Assembly (NCBI RefSeq): GCF_954871325.1
Contig: NC_088777.1
Coordinates: 52,142,002 to 52,206,001 of the forward strand
Direction: 5' to 3'
Source of the DNA: Gordionus sp. m RMFG-2023
Lineage: Eukaryota; Nematomorpha; Gordioida; Chordodea; Parachordodidae
Length of the DNA stretch: 64,000 nt
Shown here: positions 1 to 10,384 of the stretch, one piece after another
Layout of the letters: the number at the start of each line of letters is the position of its first letter
How positions within the stretch are numbered: position 1 is the first letter of the stretch
Notes under the pieces: model-generated
Databases searched by the model: none
The model's input: the letters and a program-made list of their open reading frames with translations, nothing else
Told to the model about the DNA's origin: nothing
Made by a program: the position numbers and the translations under genes

Positions 1-235
1 TTAGTGCTTATTATTCAAACTTTTTAAAATAATTACCTATATTATAAATAATTTTTTATTATAAGGGTGTGGATATTTTTTAAAACTTCTTTTGCTTCGT
101 GATTATATTTCTTTTTTATTCATGATACATAAATAAATTATAAAATTGATTTAATATCGCTATACGCCTGAAAACTAAGAATAGTAGAGAAAATCTGTTT
201 TATGATATATCTATACGGTTTCTGTATAAAAAATA

Positions 236-442
236 TTGACTTTGTCAATTTTTATTAAAAACTGTAGGCTAAGATTTTGGCGAAAATACTTTTACCTAAG
301 CTATATAACGTTCGCTCGCCAAAAGATAGGTAGTAAGTATTTGCCCTCTTTTAGTAATATTGTAAAGGTAGATGATCATTTGGATTTAAATTTTTTTAAA
401 TATTCTTTTTCCAGCTCCAAAACTTTTCAATTTAAAATATAA
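236..442 (+). CDS. Conserved short ORF in inverted repeat 1, possible exon
   Basis: No family is recognised. The 68-codon frame contains GSKYLPSFS and IVKVDDHLDLN. The same peptide words are kept in the other repeat arm on the minus strand (about 16390-16200), with synonymous and conservative changes, which is mild evidence for coding. A related but shorter DNA block occurs at about 19895-19965. No start codon context, splice site or signal peptide can be fixed, and recent duplication alone could explain the similarity. Confidence 0.2.
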   Translation: MTLSIFIKNCRLRFWRKYFYLSYITFARQKIGSKYLPSFSNIVKVDDHLDLNFFKYSFSSSKTFQFKI

Positions 443-632
443 TAATAATATTTAATATCTTTTAATTTTAAAATAAATATTTATAATAAAGCATAATAAT
501 TACTCCCCTTGATTTTGATGATAAAAATGATTCATAGGTATTATATCGATTATAAGTTTCATAACTATAATGAATTTTATTTGTAATTCTTTTGTAAATA
601 TATATATATATACTTTTATATAATTATCAAAT

Positions 633-832
633 NNNNNNNNNNNNNNNNNNNNNNNNNNNNNNNNNNNNNNNNNNNNNNNNNNNNNNNNNNNNNNNNNNNN
701 NNNNNNNNNNNNNNNNNNNNNNNNNNNNNNNNNNNNNNNNNNNNNNNNNNNNNNNNNNNNNNNNNNNNNNNNNNNNNNNNNNNNNNNNNNNNNNNNNNNN
801 NNNNNNNNNNNNNNNNNNNNNNNNNNNNNNNN
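633..832. other. Assembly gap of 200 N
   Basis: Exactly 200 undetermined bases, probably a fixed-size scaffold gap. The homologous arm at about 15423-15480 shows a (TA)n run at this place, so the gap may hide only a short repeat. Confidence 0.98.
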
Positions 833-904
833 TAAACTACTATAATCCAATTCAATTGACCTTAATAATATATTATTAAATAGAAGAAAGTTATTATTAT
901 TACA

Positions 905-1330
905 AGTTACCTTAAATATAATAAAAATGCCCTTTACTCTCAATTATATAACTTAACAACCCAAAATAATTCTTTCTAATAATATTAAATAAATACCATT
1001 GACCATTAACGACGATCCATATTTAACATAATTATCTTTATTTCCTATAAAACCACAACAATCTAACATAAAATATGTAGAAAAATATAACATAATATAA
1101 TTATCCAATTCTTCATTTCTCAAAGGTCCACAGCTGACATCCAAAGGTCCACAGCTGACATCTAATCCAATATCTCTTAATCTCCAACTACGGGTTTTTC
1201 CGAACAATGAAACACACCCCGTGATCCCTATCTCCTCTTCTTCCCCCAAGGAAAACTTAATTTCCTTGTCAGAAAATAACTGACATTTGATGTATTATAT
1301 TAAATTTATTTCTTCTTTTTTTCAACAGTT
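905..1330 (-). other. Block present in one repeat arm only, open reading frame of unknown nature
   Basis: This block interrupts the homology between the two arms of inverted repeat 1: sequence before about 900 and after about 1331 is contiguous in the other arm near 15355. It carries a 98-codon minus-strand frame (953-1249) and a direct duplication of about 20 bases (aaaggtccacagctgacatc) at 1122-1161. GC is higher than its surroundings around 1120-1250. No transposon ends or protein family are recognised. It could be an insertion here or a deletion in the other arm. Confidence 0.35.
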
Positions 1331-1719
1331 ACAACAATTATATTATATGACAAATATAATATTCAAATAGCGTTGAGTATAACCTTTTAAAAGATATAAG
1401 ATATTATGATATAACAATAGGTAAATGTGAAGTAAGTAAATTATTAATTTTTTGAAATCAATCTATATAATAAAATGATATTTTATAAGTAAGCAATTTA
1501 TTATTTAAAATTTTAACAGTTTTATATTGCCAAATAATAATCTTTGATTAATTAATAATTAAGTTTTCTCATGATATTTTATGTATTTTTTAATTTTATT
1601 CCATTAATAAACTACAGTTTAATATAAAAAAATTTAAATTGCTATATATAAAAATAGAATTTCGTATATTCGTGGGTCAGAGAAATAGAGAAAGTAGATT
1701 AAACGAAATTTGAATAATA

Positions 1720-2310
1720 TGTAATACAAGATTTAATATTAGCCATAGAGGGTTACGTGATTTAAAAAAACATTCAACAAAGCAAGAACATATTTCCAAT
1801 TTAAATAATATGAATTATCAAATAATATCCAACCATACTTCATAAACAATAATTTATATGATGATAATTCTGCAATAGCCAAAACGACATTCATCTATTA
1901 CTCGATAAAACATTCGCTTAGTTATTTATCTACAGATTGCGCTACAATTACCTACTTCTCCTGGTTCAAAAAAATAGCCGAAAGGGTAAAATGTAGAAGA
2001 ATAAAAGCCTCAATAAATAATGTTAAATATCATAGGTCCTGAAACTAGGGAAAATATCTTAAAGGATTTGAGGGAAAATCATCCGTTATCTTTGTTAACT
2101 GAGGTATCAAATAATTGAAATATTATAAAATTCCCAATATGCTGCTTTATTTTAATAACGAAAAATATGTTTCAAGTAAACTTTCAAAAAAAATTTCTTA
2201 TCGTACTCGGAGAGGTTGAAGGATATTGCGTCTGAGCTTGTGCACTTTCTAAATTGTAACTTCACTATGAAATCTAAAGATTGTGCCTATAAGTGTAAGT
2301 TTTTCAGAAA
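1720..2310 (+). pseudogene. Decayed DNA-transposon protein, hAT-like with N-terminal zinc-finger region
   Basis: Three frames carry pieces of one type of protein. At 1720-1800 the frame reads CNTRFNISHRGLRDLKKH and then STKQEH, the pattern of the zinc-finger N terminus of a transposon-derived family common in insects. At 1905-1990 a frame reads SYLSTDCATITYFSWFKKIA, and at 2020-2115 one reads IIGPETRENILKDLRENHP followed by LSLLTEVSNN, matching the segment before the first catalytic Asp (usually a D-E-S/A-S/T motif; here TEVS). At 2205-2295 a frame reads RLKDIASELVHFLNCNF. Several frameshifts and stops separate them. It is a dead copy; no terminal repeats or target duplication were found. Family assignment rests on remembered motif patterns. 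Confidence 0.5.
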
Positions 2311-3396
2311 AGGGCAATGACTATTAGTTTAGAATGAAAATTTTATCCCCAATGGTTGCCTGTTTGCCAGGCAATTTACAGTGCTGAAAAAAAGATGCAT
2401 GTTTCAATAGACATAAAAATAATTTTATATGAAATTTTATGATTCACATAATAATTAACAAACAAATATATTATGAAGTTTGAAATAAATTTTTTTTAAA
2501 TTAAAACGCCATTTTAGCGCTTCGTAAAATTTCATAATATTGGCCAATAACCAATATTTAAAAAAAAATGAAATATCGACCCGATCTTATAAAAAATATT
2601 GATTTTTTTCTAAGTAGTGACTATTTTTATAATCTTTTGCTTAAATTATTTATGAGTTTAATTATAGGATCTGCTATGATTATCATCAAGTTAAGTTTTT
2701 TTACTGAAGAAAATGACAAACTTTGATATTTCATTATGGTTCAAAATATTACAATTTATTTTTCAATTTATGTTAAAATAAAAATTTACATTTTATTCTA
2801 AAATTCATGTAATTAGAAATACATCATGAAATATTTATAATAAATATAGTAAAGATCTAAAAACTTATTATTAATAATCCTTTTTAGGAGTTTAAATTTA
2901 AGAATACTAATTATTCTTAAGATAAAATTTAGGAATATTTATAATTATTTGTAATTGAAGAATATTAACTATTGAGTTATAAGTTTCTTTTAATTTTTAT
3001 GAAACTAAATGGAGTTTTTAGACACAAACCCGTCACATTAAGTAAAATTTATCATAAGTTATAATAAAAACCAGTAAAATTAAATTAAATATATGACAAT
3101 TTAATTTAAAGTTAATATTTATTGAATGTATATTATTAACACAATATATGATGTTATTTTAAATGTAAATACAGATTCACCAATTAAATTTTTTTAGAAT
3201 CTTAAGTTTGTGGGTCACATTATAGTTTAACTTAGAGCTATGCAACAAAGATAAGGGTTTATATTAGATTATGAAATAGTATAGTTTATTAGTCACCCAA
3301 CATATTATATTTGGTAAAACTAAGATACTTATTGACTGCTAATAGCTGGTTAAGTCCAAAATGGTGAACTGTGTTAGTGACTAGTTTATGGTAATT
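2311..3396. other. AT-rich sequence, no gene seen
   Basis: Homopolymer-rich A/T sequence with stops in all frames; no convincing splice pattern, repeat or RNA structure is visible. It may contain the remaining, unrecognisable C-terminal part of the decayed transposase that precedes it. Confidence 0.5.
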
Positions 3397-5963
3397 AGTG
3401 AAGGTCAACGGTCCGGTCCTATCGGTCTTAGACCGGGACCGGACCGGACCGATTGTCGGACCGATCTTTTTGTTGAGGACCGTGATCCGGACCGGTCTTT
3501 TGGTCCGGACCGGTCTTTTATTAATATTTAAGTTTACTTTACTATTCAATTAATATAAATTTTGTATATTTTATTTTATGATATTTTTCTAGAGGAGTTA
3601 TTTTAGATTTTGTTAATTTTTTTTTTACAATATGAAAATCATAAGTTTGTCCAAGAAACATTTTACTTATAGTCCTAATAAAAAACATAGAATATGTGTT
3701 CACTGTAATACCAAATTTAACATATCGTCAGCAAATAGTAACAAAATAATTGTTTATAATTTTTTAAGCAATAAATTAATCAAAATAAGCAGTATTATTA
3801 TTAAAATATTTTGGTTATTATTTATATATCTATTTTTTCTTAAGAAACTGTCTGAATAATTTATTGTCAAAATAATATAACCTTATTCTTAATAAAATAA
3901 TTAAGTACCTTAAGCAGACATTTGATAAAACATAAAATTTATACTTCTAATAATGAAAATGAAAATATCTCAAAAACACAAGTACAAAATCACTTTCTTC
4001 AATACCATTGGATAAATTCCAAACAGATCATATGAACCAACTCATTATAAAATGGGTAATAATGGACTCTCTGCCAATGAAGACTTTTGAAAGTTCAGGT
4101 CTTCATAATTTAATCAAATATTTAAATTCAACTGCTACAATTTGGTCAAAAAACAAAGTTAAAAATTTTTATATAGCTAATTTTGAGAAACTAAGAAATT
4201 CTCTATAAGATATTTTAAATAAAAATAATTCTTTAATAAGCTTTACCACAGATATGTGGAGCAATATAAATAAAATTTCATTTATAGCCATTACTGCACA
4301 CTATATTGATTCTTCTTTTACATTAAAAAATATTTTACTTGATATATACCCCATTTCCTCATACTTCTGAAGAAATATCCTTAGCTATAAAAGAAGTAAT
4401 TGATGTATATCAATTGGAGGAGAATATACTGGCCTGTATTACAGATAATGCCAATAACATCCTAAAAAGCATGGATATTTTGCAGAATATTTATAAGGAA
4501 CAAAAATTTAAAGGCTTTAGATGCTGTGCCCATATTCTAAACCTAATATCTCAGGAAGGTTTATCATATATTACAACTATCCTAGGAAAGTGTAGAGACA
4601 TAGCCTTTTCTATAAATAAATCACCTAAAATAAATCAAGCATATGTAGAAATATGTGAAAATAAGGGTATTACAAAATTTAAAATCCCTTCTGATATCCC
4701 TATTAGATGGAATGGCTCCTATTTAATGATGAATACAATTTATGAGGTATTTACATTTTTATCCAATTATTTTTAAAAAATATTTAATTTTTAGAACATG
4801 GATGCTATAGAAGAAGTACTTTTTTTGAATTACAAACAATTTAAAGGGGTTTTCTTTACTGAGTGTGAAAAAGAAGACCTTAAAGAGGCTGTAGATTTTC
4901 TAAGGCCCTTCTATAAAACCACACTTGATTTATCAGGATCCAAATACCCTACAGTTGGGATTTCCATGTTATATATGGATAATATAAATAATGAAATTTT
5001 AAATAATATAAAAAAGATAATAAAAATACAAGAAAAGAAATTCTTAATAACATGCTGGTTAAAATGCAGAAATATCTCAAAGAATTATTTTGCTATGAAT
5101 CATATGTCTCAACATTATTGGATCCGAGATTAAAACAAGTTTACATGCCTAATACTCTTAATAGAATTGAGTATATAACCAAATTTTCAAATTATTTAAG
5201 GAAAATAGAAAATAAAAAAAATACAGGAATAACGGATTCTCAGGTATATTTTTAATATTTATTTATTAAATCCTAATTTTCAAACATTTGTGCCAGGAGG
5301 AAATCAATGAATTTAGTTTTTTAGAAAGAATTTTATCCCAAAAAAAGAAATTCAGAAGGGGATTATATATCGGCAGAAATCATTGAAGAAAATATATCAG
5401 AACTTCACACCTATTTGAATGAACCTCTTGTTTCATTAAAGGATGACATATTAGTATGGTGGAAAGCCAATAGTGAAAGGTCTTTTATATTTTTTAAATA
5501 GTCAATATAGTTTATTATATAGATTTCCAGTCTTCTCATTAGCAGCTAGAAATTTTTTAGCAATTCAAGCAACATCTGTCCCCTGTGAACAAATATTTTC
5601 CAAAGCAGGAGATCTTGTCACTAAAAAAAGGAATAGACTTTTAAACAAAACAATACAAGCTTTGATGTGTATGGGCTCTTGGTTAAAGAATGGAATAGAT
5701 CTACCACCTCCATTAAGTCCCTCTTCTAATTTTCCAAGGAAGTTCCACAGACAAAGACATTAGCATTTATTTAAATTAAATATTTGTATTAATTATTATA
5801 TTATTCATAATTAATTTTATATTGTTTATATAATACTCTTATATTTAATAAAATGATAAAAACCACGGTCTGAATTGATCTTTTTTAAGGACCGTGGTCC
5901 GGTCTGGTCCGGTCCGAGGGTATCGGTCCAGTCCGGACAAAAGACCGGACCGTGACCTTCACT
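3397..5963 (+). mobile_element. hAT transposon with GGACCGGACC-rich ends
   Basis: The two ends are inverted: TAGTGAAGGTCA at 3396-3407 and its complement TGACCTTCACTA at 5952-5963. Inside both ends are runs of GGTCCGGTCC and GGACCGGACC motifs (3408-3512 and 5888-5950), typical of hAT subterminal repeats. The body of about 2.4 kb encodes a decayed hAT transposase on the plus strand. A clean 8-bp target duplication is not evident (flanks are simple A/T), so the exact termini carry an uncertainty of a few bases. Confidence 0.85.
3632..5763 (+). pseudogene. hAT transposase (broken), BED finger to dimerisation domain
   Basis: Pieces lie in the usual hAT order. A BED-type zinc finger is suggested by CVHC near 3697 and SRHLIKHK near 3917, separated by an intron-like or inserted stretch. 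The segment at 4008-4208 contains LIIKWVIMDSLPMKTFES, the usual start of the hAT catalytic region. The segment at 4339-4776 has ITDNANN and RCCAHILNLI, the second catalytic Asp region and the conserved C-x-x-H motif, followed by IPIRWNGSYLM. The C-terminal dimerisation domain is at 5473-5763, with FLAIQATSVPCEQIFSKAG and KRNRLLNKT. The coding region is broken by at least three stops or frame changes (for example after 4208, near 4776 and around 5250-5470), so it cannot make a single protein. High A+T content matches the host, suggesting an old resident. Confidence 0.88.
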
Positions 5964-6730
5964 AATAATAATGTTACAAAGATAAACGCAATAGCATCAC
6001 TAGGAGGGTGCGCGCAGGGGGCCTAATAAAAAAATTTGAATAGCCCTTTGAAGCAAGATTTTTTTTAAAAGCTCCCTAATATCCACTTGAACTAAAAAAA
6101 AAATTTTATTGAGCCCCTTGAAAGATTTTTTTTATAATATTAAGTATTATATATATATTTGATTATATTATTTAAAAATTAATAAGAATATCTATATTTT
6201 TAAATGAGGGATAATTTAATTATTAGATTAGATTAATACATATAAATAAAATTTTCACCATGTCAGCTAGAAAACAAATTCTGTGTTAGAAATGGATATT
6301 TATATAGCACTAACAGTTGAAACTTCTATGATTTTTATTATTTTATAACCCTAATTAAATATAATCATTTATTAATTGAAAATTATTAAATTTAATATTG
6401 AATTTAAGCTAAGTCAAAATAACTAATCAAATATATTATTCATTTTTAAATATAATTACCATATCTCATTCTAAAAAAATTTTCTAAGGTCCAAACAAGT
6501 ATAAGAAATATCTTTATAAAAAGTAAGTAAACATATATTTGATAATCCCCAATTATATAGAATTGGTTACAAAATATTAGGTAAAATGCCGCTTTTACAG
6601 ATATTAATTAGGAAGGCAGCTGGTAAACCAAAAAAATTTTTATTATCAATTTATTAACATTGAATAAGAAAAATTTAAATTGCAATATAAAATAATTATA
6701 AAAATCATAGATACAAACGCTTCATAATTT
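5964..6730. other. AT-rich intergenic sequence
   Basis: No ORF of note. A short GC-richer patch at 6000-6035 (GTGCGCGCAGGGGGCC) and two degenerate copies of a gagCCCCTTGAAagatttttt word at about 6045-6135 suggest the remains of a small element; termini cannot be placed. Confidence 0.4.
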
Positions 6731-7473
6731 TCCATGTAGAAAATGTAGTAATGTTTATAATCTTATCTTCATCTTCCGACAAATTGTATCTCAATTTACA
6801 CGTTATGCTATAAACTATATAATTATCTTTCAAAATAGTATAGATTATGTTATTTTGATAATTTTTATGGTAAGCGTTGCATTGATTTGTTCGATGATTG
6901 CCTTAAAATAATATGAAATTGTTGCATAATATAATTTAATATCATAATATACAAAGTTAATTGAAGTTTTAAACTATGACTATTTACATATACAAAAACA
7001 TTCACTAAATAATATATTATTTTATATCTACATACGAAGCCTCAAACCATCAATTGATTTACCTTAAATTGTACTAGATATATAGATATTTGATGTTTTT
7101 GACTTTCGATCACGCGATAATTTTACTTGTTAATAAAAATTACTTTTTATATCGTTATTGTTTATTCTAAAGCAAACAAAACCAGACTTATATATTCTTA
7201 TCCTATTACTTATTCTTTTTAGCGCAACCAGACTTACATATTCTTATTCTAGATTCTTTTTAGCTCAATTATTCTTTATTTGCGTCTGAAATAATAAAGA
7301 TAAAAGATTTTTAATATTCTCTGATGATTTCACAGTCGATATTTTAATAATAATATATTTTTCTTTACATATTGATTCCTTCCTAGGTTAATTGTATGTT
7401 TTAGACCATCATTGATGCCAAGAAGTCGAATAGTGCAAAGTGCGGATTTATTGTAGTTCACTTCTATTGTCAT
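6731..7473 (-). CDS. Family 1, copy 1: downstream exons 9 and 10 (C-terminal part or separate gene)
   Basis: A candidate exon at 7473-7369 follows a ttattttcttaag-like acceptor and reads MTIEVNYNKSALCTIRLLGI, ending at a gtaaag donor after NQY; it is 35 codons and phase 0 at both ends. A second candidate starts at 6901 after tattttaag and contains NYIVYSITCKLRYNLSEDED. In this copy it has a one-base shift near 6865 relative to the copy at 33163-33513, where the same words are in one open frame and end at a stop. A donor after NTK in exon 8 (at about 7892) would join these exons in phase 0, making one longer protein. Without that splice, the conserved ATG right after the acceptor could start a second gene. 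The frameshift suggests that this part of copy 1 may be decaying. Confidence 0.45.
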
Positions 7474-7876
7474 CTTATTTTTATATTTTATTAAAACTTT
7501 TTGGTATTGGCAATTTTGTAAAATAATTAGACCTACTTTTGCTAACTGTTTCTAATATAAGAAATATGAATGCCTTACTCGGCTATAAAAATGTATGTGA
7601 TATATTATACATTAATTTTTAGTAGCTAAATTTTTGGATTACTTAGAGTAATAGGAATAAATTATATGAAAATCCCTAAAATAATTCTTGGGTGAAAAAG
7701 GAGCAGAAAAATATATCCAGGAAATAATACAAATTTTTTAAATAATTTATTTGGACTATTTTTGGGGAATAATTTTAGAAATGTACCTTTTTAGTTATTA
7801 CTAATAAAGATAGATGGGTCATATCACGATATAAAAAATGAATATATATACCCTTAATTATTATTTTTATCCAAAT

Positions 7877-9281
7877 TTATTTAATTATGATGACCTTCGT
7901 ATTTTGTAAGATAGAAAAATTTCCCCAATAATTCAACGCCAGCTTCATATCTCTACGTGGTATCTTGAACATGGTCAAATTGTAACTAAGTTCGCCATTA
8001 TGGTATTGAATAACGGATGTATATATTAAATCTGTGAATAAGCTGGAATTAGTGTCAACATTATTGGATGGATATAAGGGTAGATTTCTGTTAAGATTAT
8101 TAATTTTTAAGAATAGTATTTATGATTCTTATATATTTATTATTTTTTTATAATAACTTTATAAAAATTGTAGAATTTTCCCTGGAAATAACCAGATTGT
8201 AAATTCCTTCAACTAAAACATAATCAAAAATACATGGTTGATCAATGTAAAGGGCTAGCATATATATAATTAAATTTTATTAAATATTTTATTTTACTTT
8301 TTCCAAAATTGGTTTTAAAGTTAGGCAATCCAAAGACTACACATGATAAATTTCCATATCACTATTAAAAATGAAATTTAAAGTATTTTACTTGTGCTAT
8401 TATTCTGACAATTTTGCATAATGACATTAACTTTGGGAATGTAACTTGAATAATTATTCAATAGGTTGTAATATATGGATCTCAATTTTTTGAATGGATT
8501 TTTCAAGAAACCTTTCACAATTATATATGATTCGTGGAATTCATAAATTTGAAGCGATTTTTCGTAAGGCTGCATAAATCTTAGCTATTAAAAAAAATTA
8601 GATTCGCAAGAAGATAAAAAATATTAAGGCTATTTAGATTCTCACATTTGTGATATTATCATCAGTAATATAACGATAATCGCGCATATGATAAATATGA
8701 GAATTATTCGATATCGATAGTGTCCCATTAGATAGGTTCGAACTAATATCTTCATCAACGATGATAGCTTGTAATAACCTAGGATTCGTGTCTATATAGA
8801 ACTTGTTCATTACAAAATACAAAACTCAATAAAAAAAGATATAGATATTACATGAGTTTTTTTTATACATATATATACTTTTACCGTGGCGTTAAGAGCT
8901 TTAGTAATTAATCTTAGATCGTTAAAGTATTTTTGTATAAGGAAATAAGTGGAATATAAAATGGGATTATGAAATAAAATTTGTGGCATCTCCCAAATGA
9001 CTAAACCTTCTACCAAATTCAATGAAGCTATAGTTCTATATCTTAGAATTTTTAAATGTAAATAAATTTTAAAAAATATTTTTATTTATATATATATTTA
9101 AAATAAATACTCTGAAGAGTTGAAATGTCTATTAAAGTCGTAAACAATTGGAAATTCCATTTGACAAAAGTCAACTAAAATGTGATATATATATATAAAT
9201 TTATAATAATATCGTAACTAAATTCATGTTACCAATGGAAGATGTTATATGTATCTTAGCAATCATTAAAAATAAAAGCAT
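7877..9281 (-). CDS. Family 1, copy 1: multi-exon putative secreted protein
   Basis: No known family is recognised. I infer eight exons from GT..AG borders and phase. Exon 1 (9281-9233) starts with ATG, encodes a hydrophobic 16-residue leader (MLLFLMIAKIHITSSI) and ends in phase 1. Exon 2 (9174-9111) reads VDFCQMEFPIVYDFNRHFNS. Exon 3 is 9027-8885, exon 4 8801-8646 (52 codons, several N-x-S/T sites), exon 5 8584-8392 and exon 6 8336-8298 (39 nt, phase 1 on both sides). Exon 7 (8212-8158) contains EGIYNLVISRENSTIFIK and exon 8 is 8087-7877, with a stop codon. Exons 4 to 8 join in frame throughout. Exon 2 to exon 3 is off by one base: exon 3 begins well in one frame (DFIEFGRRFSHLGDA) and continues open in another, so there may be a frameshift or a missed exon. 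Two further copies show the same exon words. Introns are mostly 30-90 nt. Secretion is inferred from the leader only. Confidence 0.6.
8298..8336 (-). other. Symmetric 39-nt exon (exon 6) of family 1
   Basis: Bounded by catgtgtag and gtaaaat, the exon begins and ends in phase 1 and encodes FGLPNFKTNFGK. The equivalent exon is 39 nt at 32296-32334 (FGLANFKFSFGK) and 36 nt at 18275-18310 (SGLANKSIFGK). Conservation of length in multiples of three, of both splice sites and of peptide in three diverged copies is the best single piece of evidence that family 1 is a real spliced gene. Confidence 0.7.
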
Positions 9282-9789
9282 CGTGTATTTAGATTTGATA
9301 AATAATTAAATATTTTGAAACTATTCTTATGGTGTTATTTTTCTTTAAATTTTCTTCTAACTCATTAATAAATTTATTTAAAATAAGTTCTTATTTAAAA
9401 TTGTTTAAATTTTTATAGTGCAATAACTCTAATTTAAAGCTTTCAAAATTTATAATTACAAAATAACATAACATTTTAAAATAAAGAAAAACCTTGAATA
9501 ATTGAACGACCATGATTGAATATAATGCTAAAATTATAAAATTACTCTATCTATTCAACCTAAACATTTGGTTTATAATTTGGAAAGTAAATTAATATTT
9601 TCCATTATTGAGAATCCCCCCTCCCAATATATAGTATATTTTATAATGTTTATTTATATTCTATATTTTACATTCTTTTTAACACAAAATGATTAGCAAA
9701 AAGCTCCTTTTGGGAAAAAAAAAATCAAATAGAGTACGAAGATTAAATATGAATATTATAAATATTTTGTCACTCTAAACTAAAAGTCT
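9282..9789. other. AT-rich sequence upstream of family 1 copy 1
   Basis: Should contain the promoter of the minus-strand gene that starts at 9281, but no specific element stands out from the general A/T background. A CCCCCCTCCC tract lies at 9617-9626. Confidence 0.4.
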
Positions 9790-10155
9790 GCATTGGGCAA
9801 ATTTTTACCTGCTCATATTTCTGGTGGGCATGGTATAGGTTTTAAAAATATTTTTAACATTGGATGGGTGATGGCAATGGCAGGGTAAATTTTTAATATT
9901 TTTTCAGGCGAAATGAACAGAACAAGCTATAATTTATAAAATAATTATTTTATTTTATAATATTGCATATTAGTTTAATTAAAAATATATTAAAATAAAT
10001 ATGTAAAGAGCTAAACCAGCTATCAAAGTAATTCTTAAGTATTAGGTGGGCTGGCGGGTTAAACAAAATATAGATAAATAGGCGGTAGGGCGGGTAAAAC
10101 TTAAAAAAAATTATAAACAACGAGTGGGCGGTTTTTTGGACTAAAAACACGTCCA
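9790..10155. mobile_element. Possible short non-autonomous DNA element
   Basis: G-rich words (GGTGGGCATGG, GGATGGGTGATGG, GGTGGGCTGGCGGG, AGGCGGTAGGGCGGG, GAGTGGGCGG) occur only on this strand between weak inverted ends (AGTCTGCATTGGGC near 9786 and its poor complement near 10145-10160). The layout resembles other small elements in this window that have GC-rich subterminal repeats. No clear target duplication was found, hence low confidence. Confidence 0.3.
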
Positions 10156-10384
10156 TTGCACTCCTCTACTCAAATCATCTGTTATATTGCTTAGATTATA
10201 TTTGCAATTTCATGTAATTCTTACCTATGTTAATTATGCAATTAAATTCATTAAATTTTTTTTTCTCTTTAGCTTTCACCTTTTCTGGTGGGAAGCTCCT
10301 TCAACATCTCTCTCCACTTTATGTTATTCATACAATCTCTTTTATGTAATTTATACTTCTTTATATTGGCTTTAACTTTATGGC

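Larger units (their letters stand above)
1..1620. repeat. Inverted repeat 1, left arm
   Basis: The segment is the reverse complement of about 14900-16630: the first ten bases (ttagtgctta) pair with taagcactaa ending at 16630, and matching blocks continue through 480-632, 833-900 and 1331-1620. The arms differ by an assembly gap here, an extra block at about 905-1330 here, and a 589-bp transposon in the other arm. Spacing between arms is about 13 kb. The outer end is cut by the window, so the duplicated unit may be longer. Confidence 0.8.

Noticed and set aside
500-943. Two minus-strand frames spanning the N block
   Set aside because: They exist only because undetermined bases are translated as open; the real flanks contain stops and no motif.
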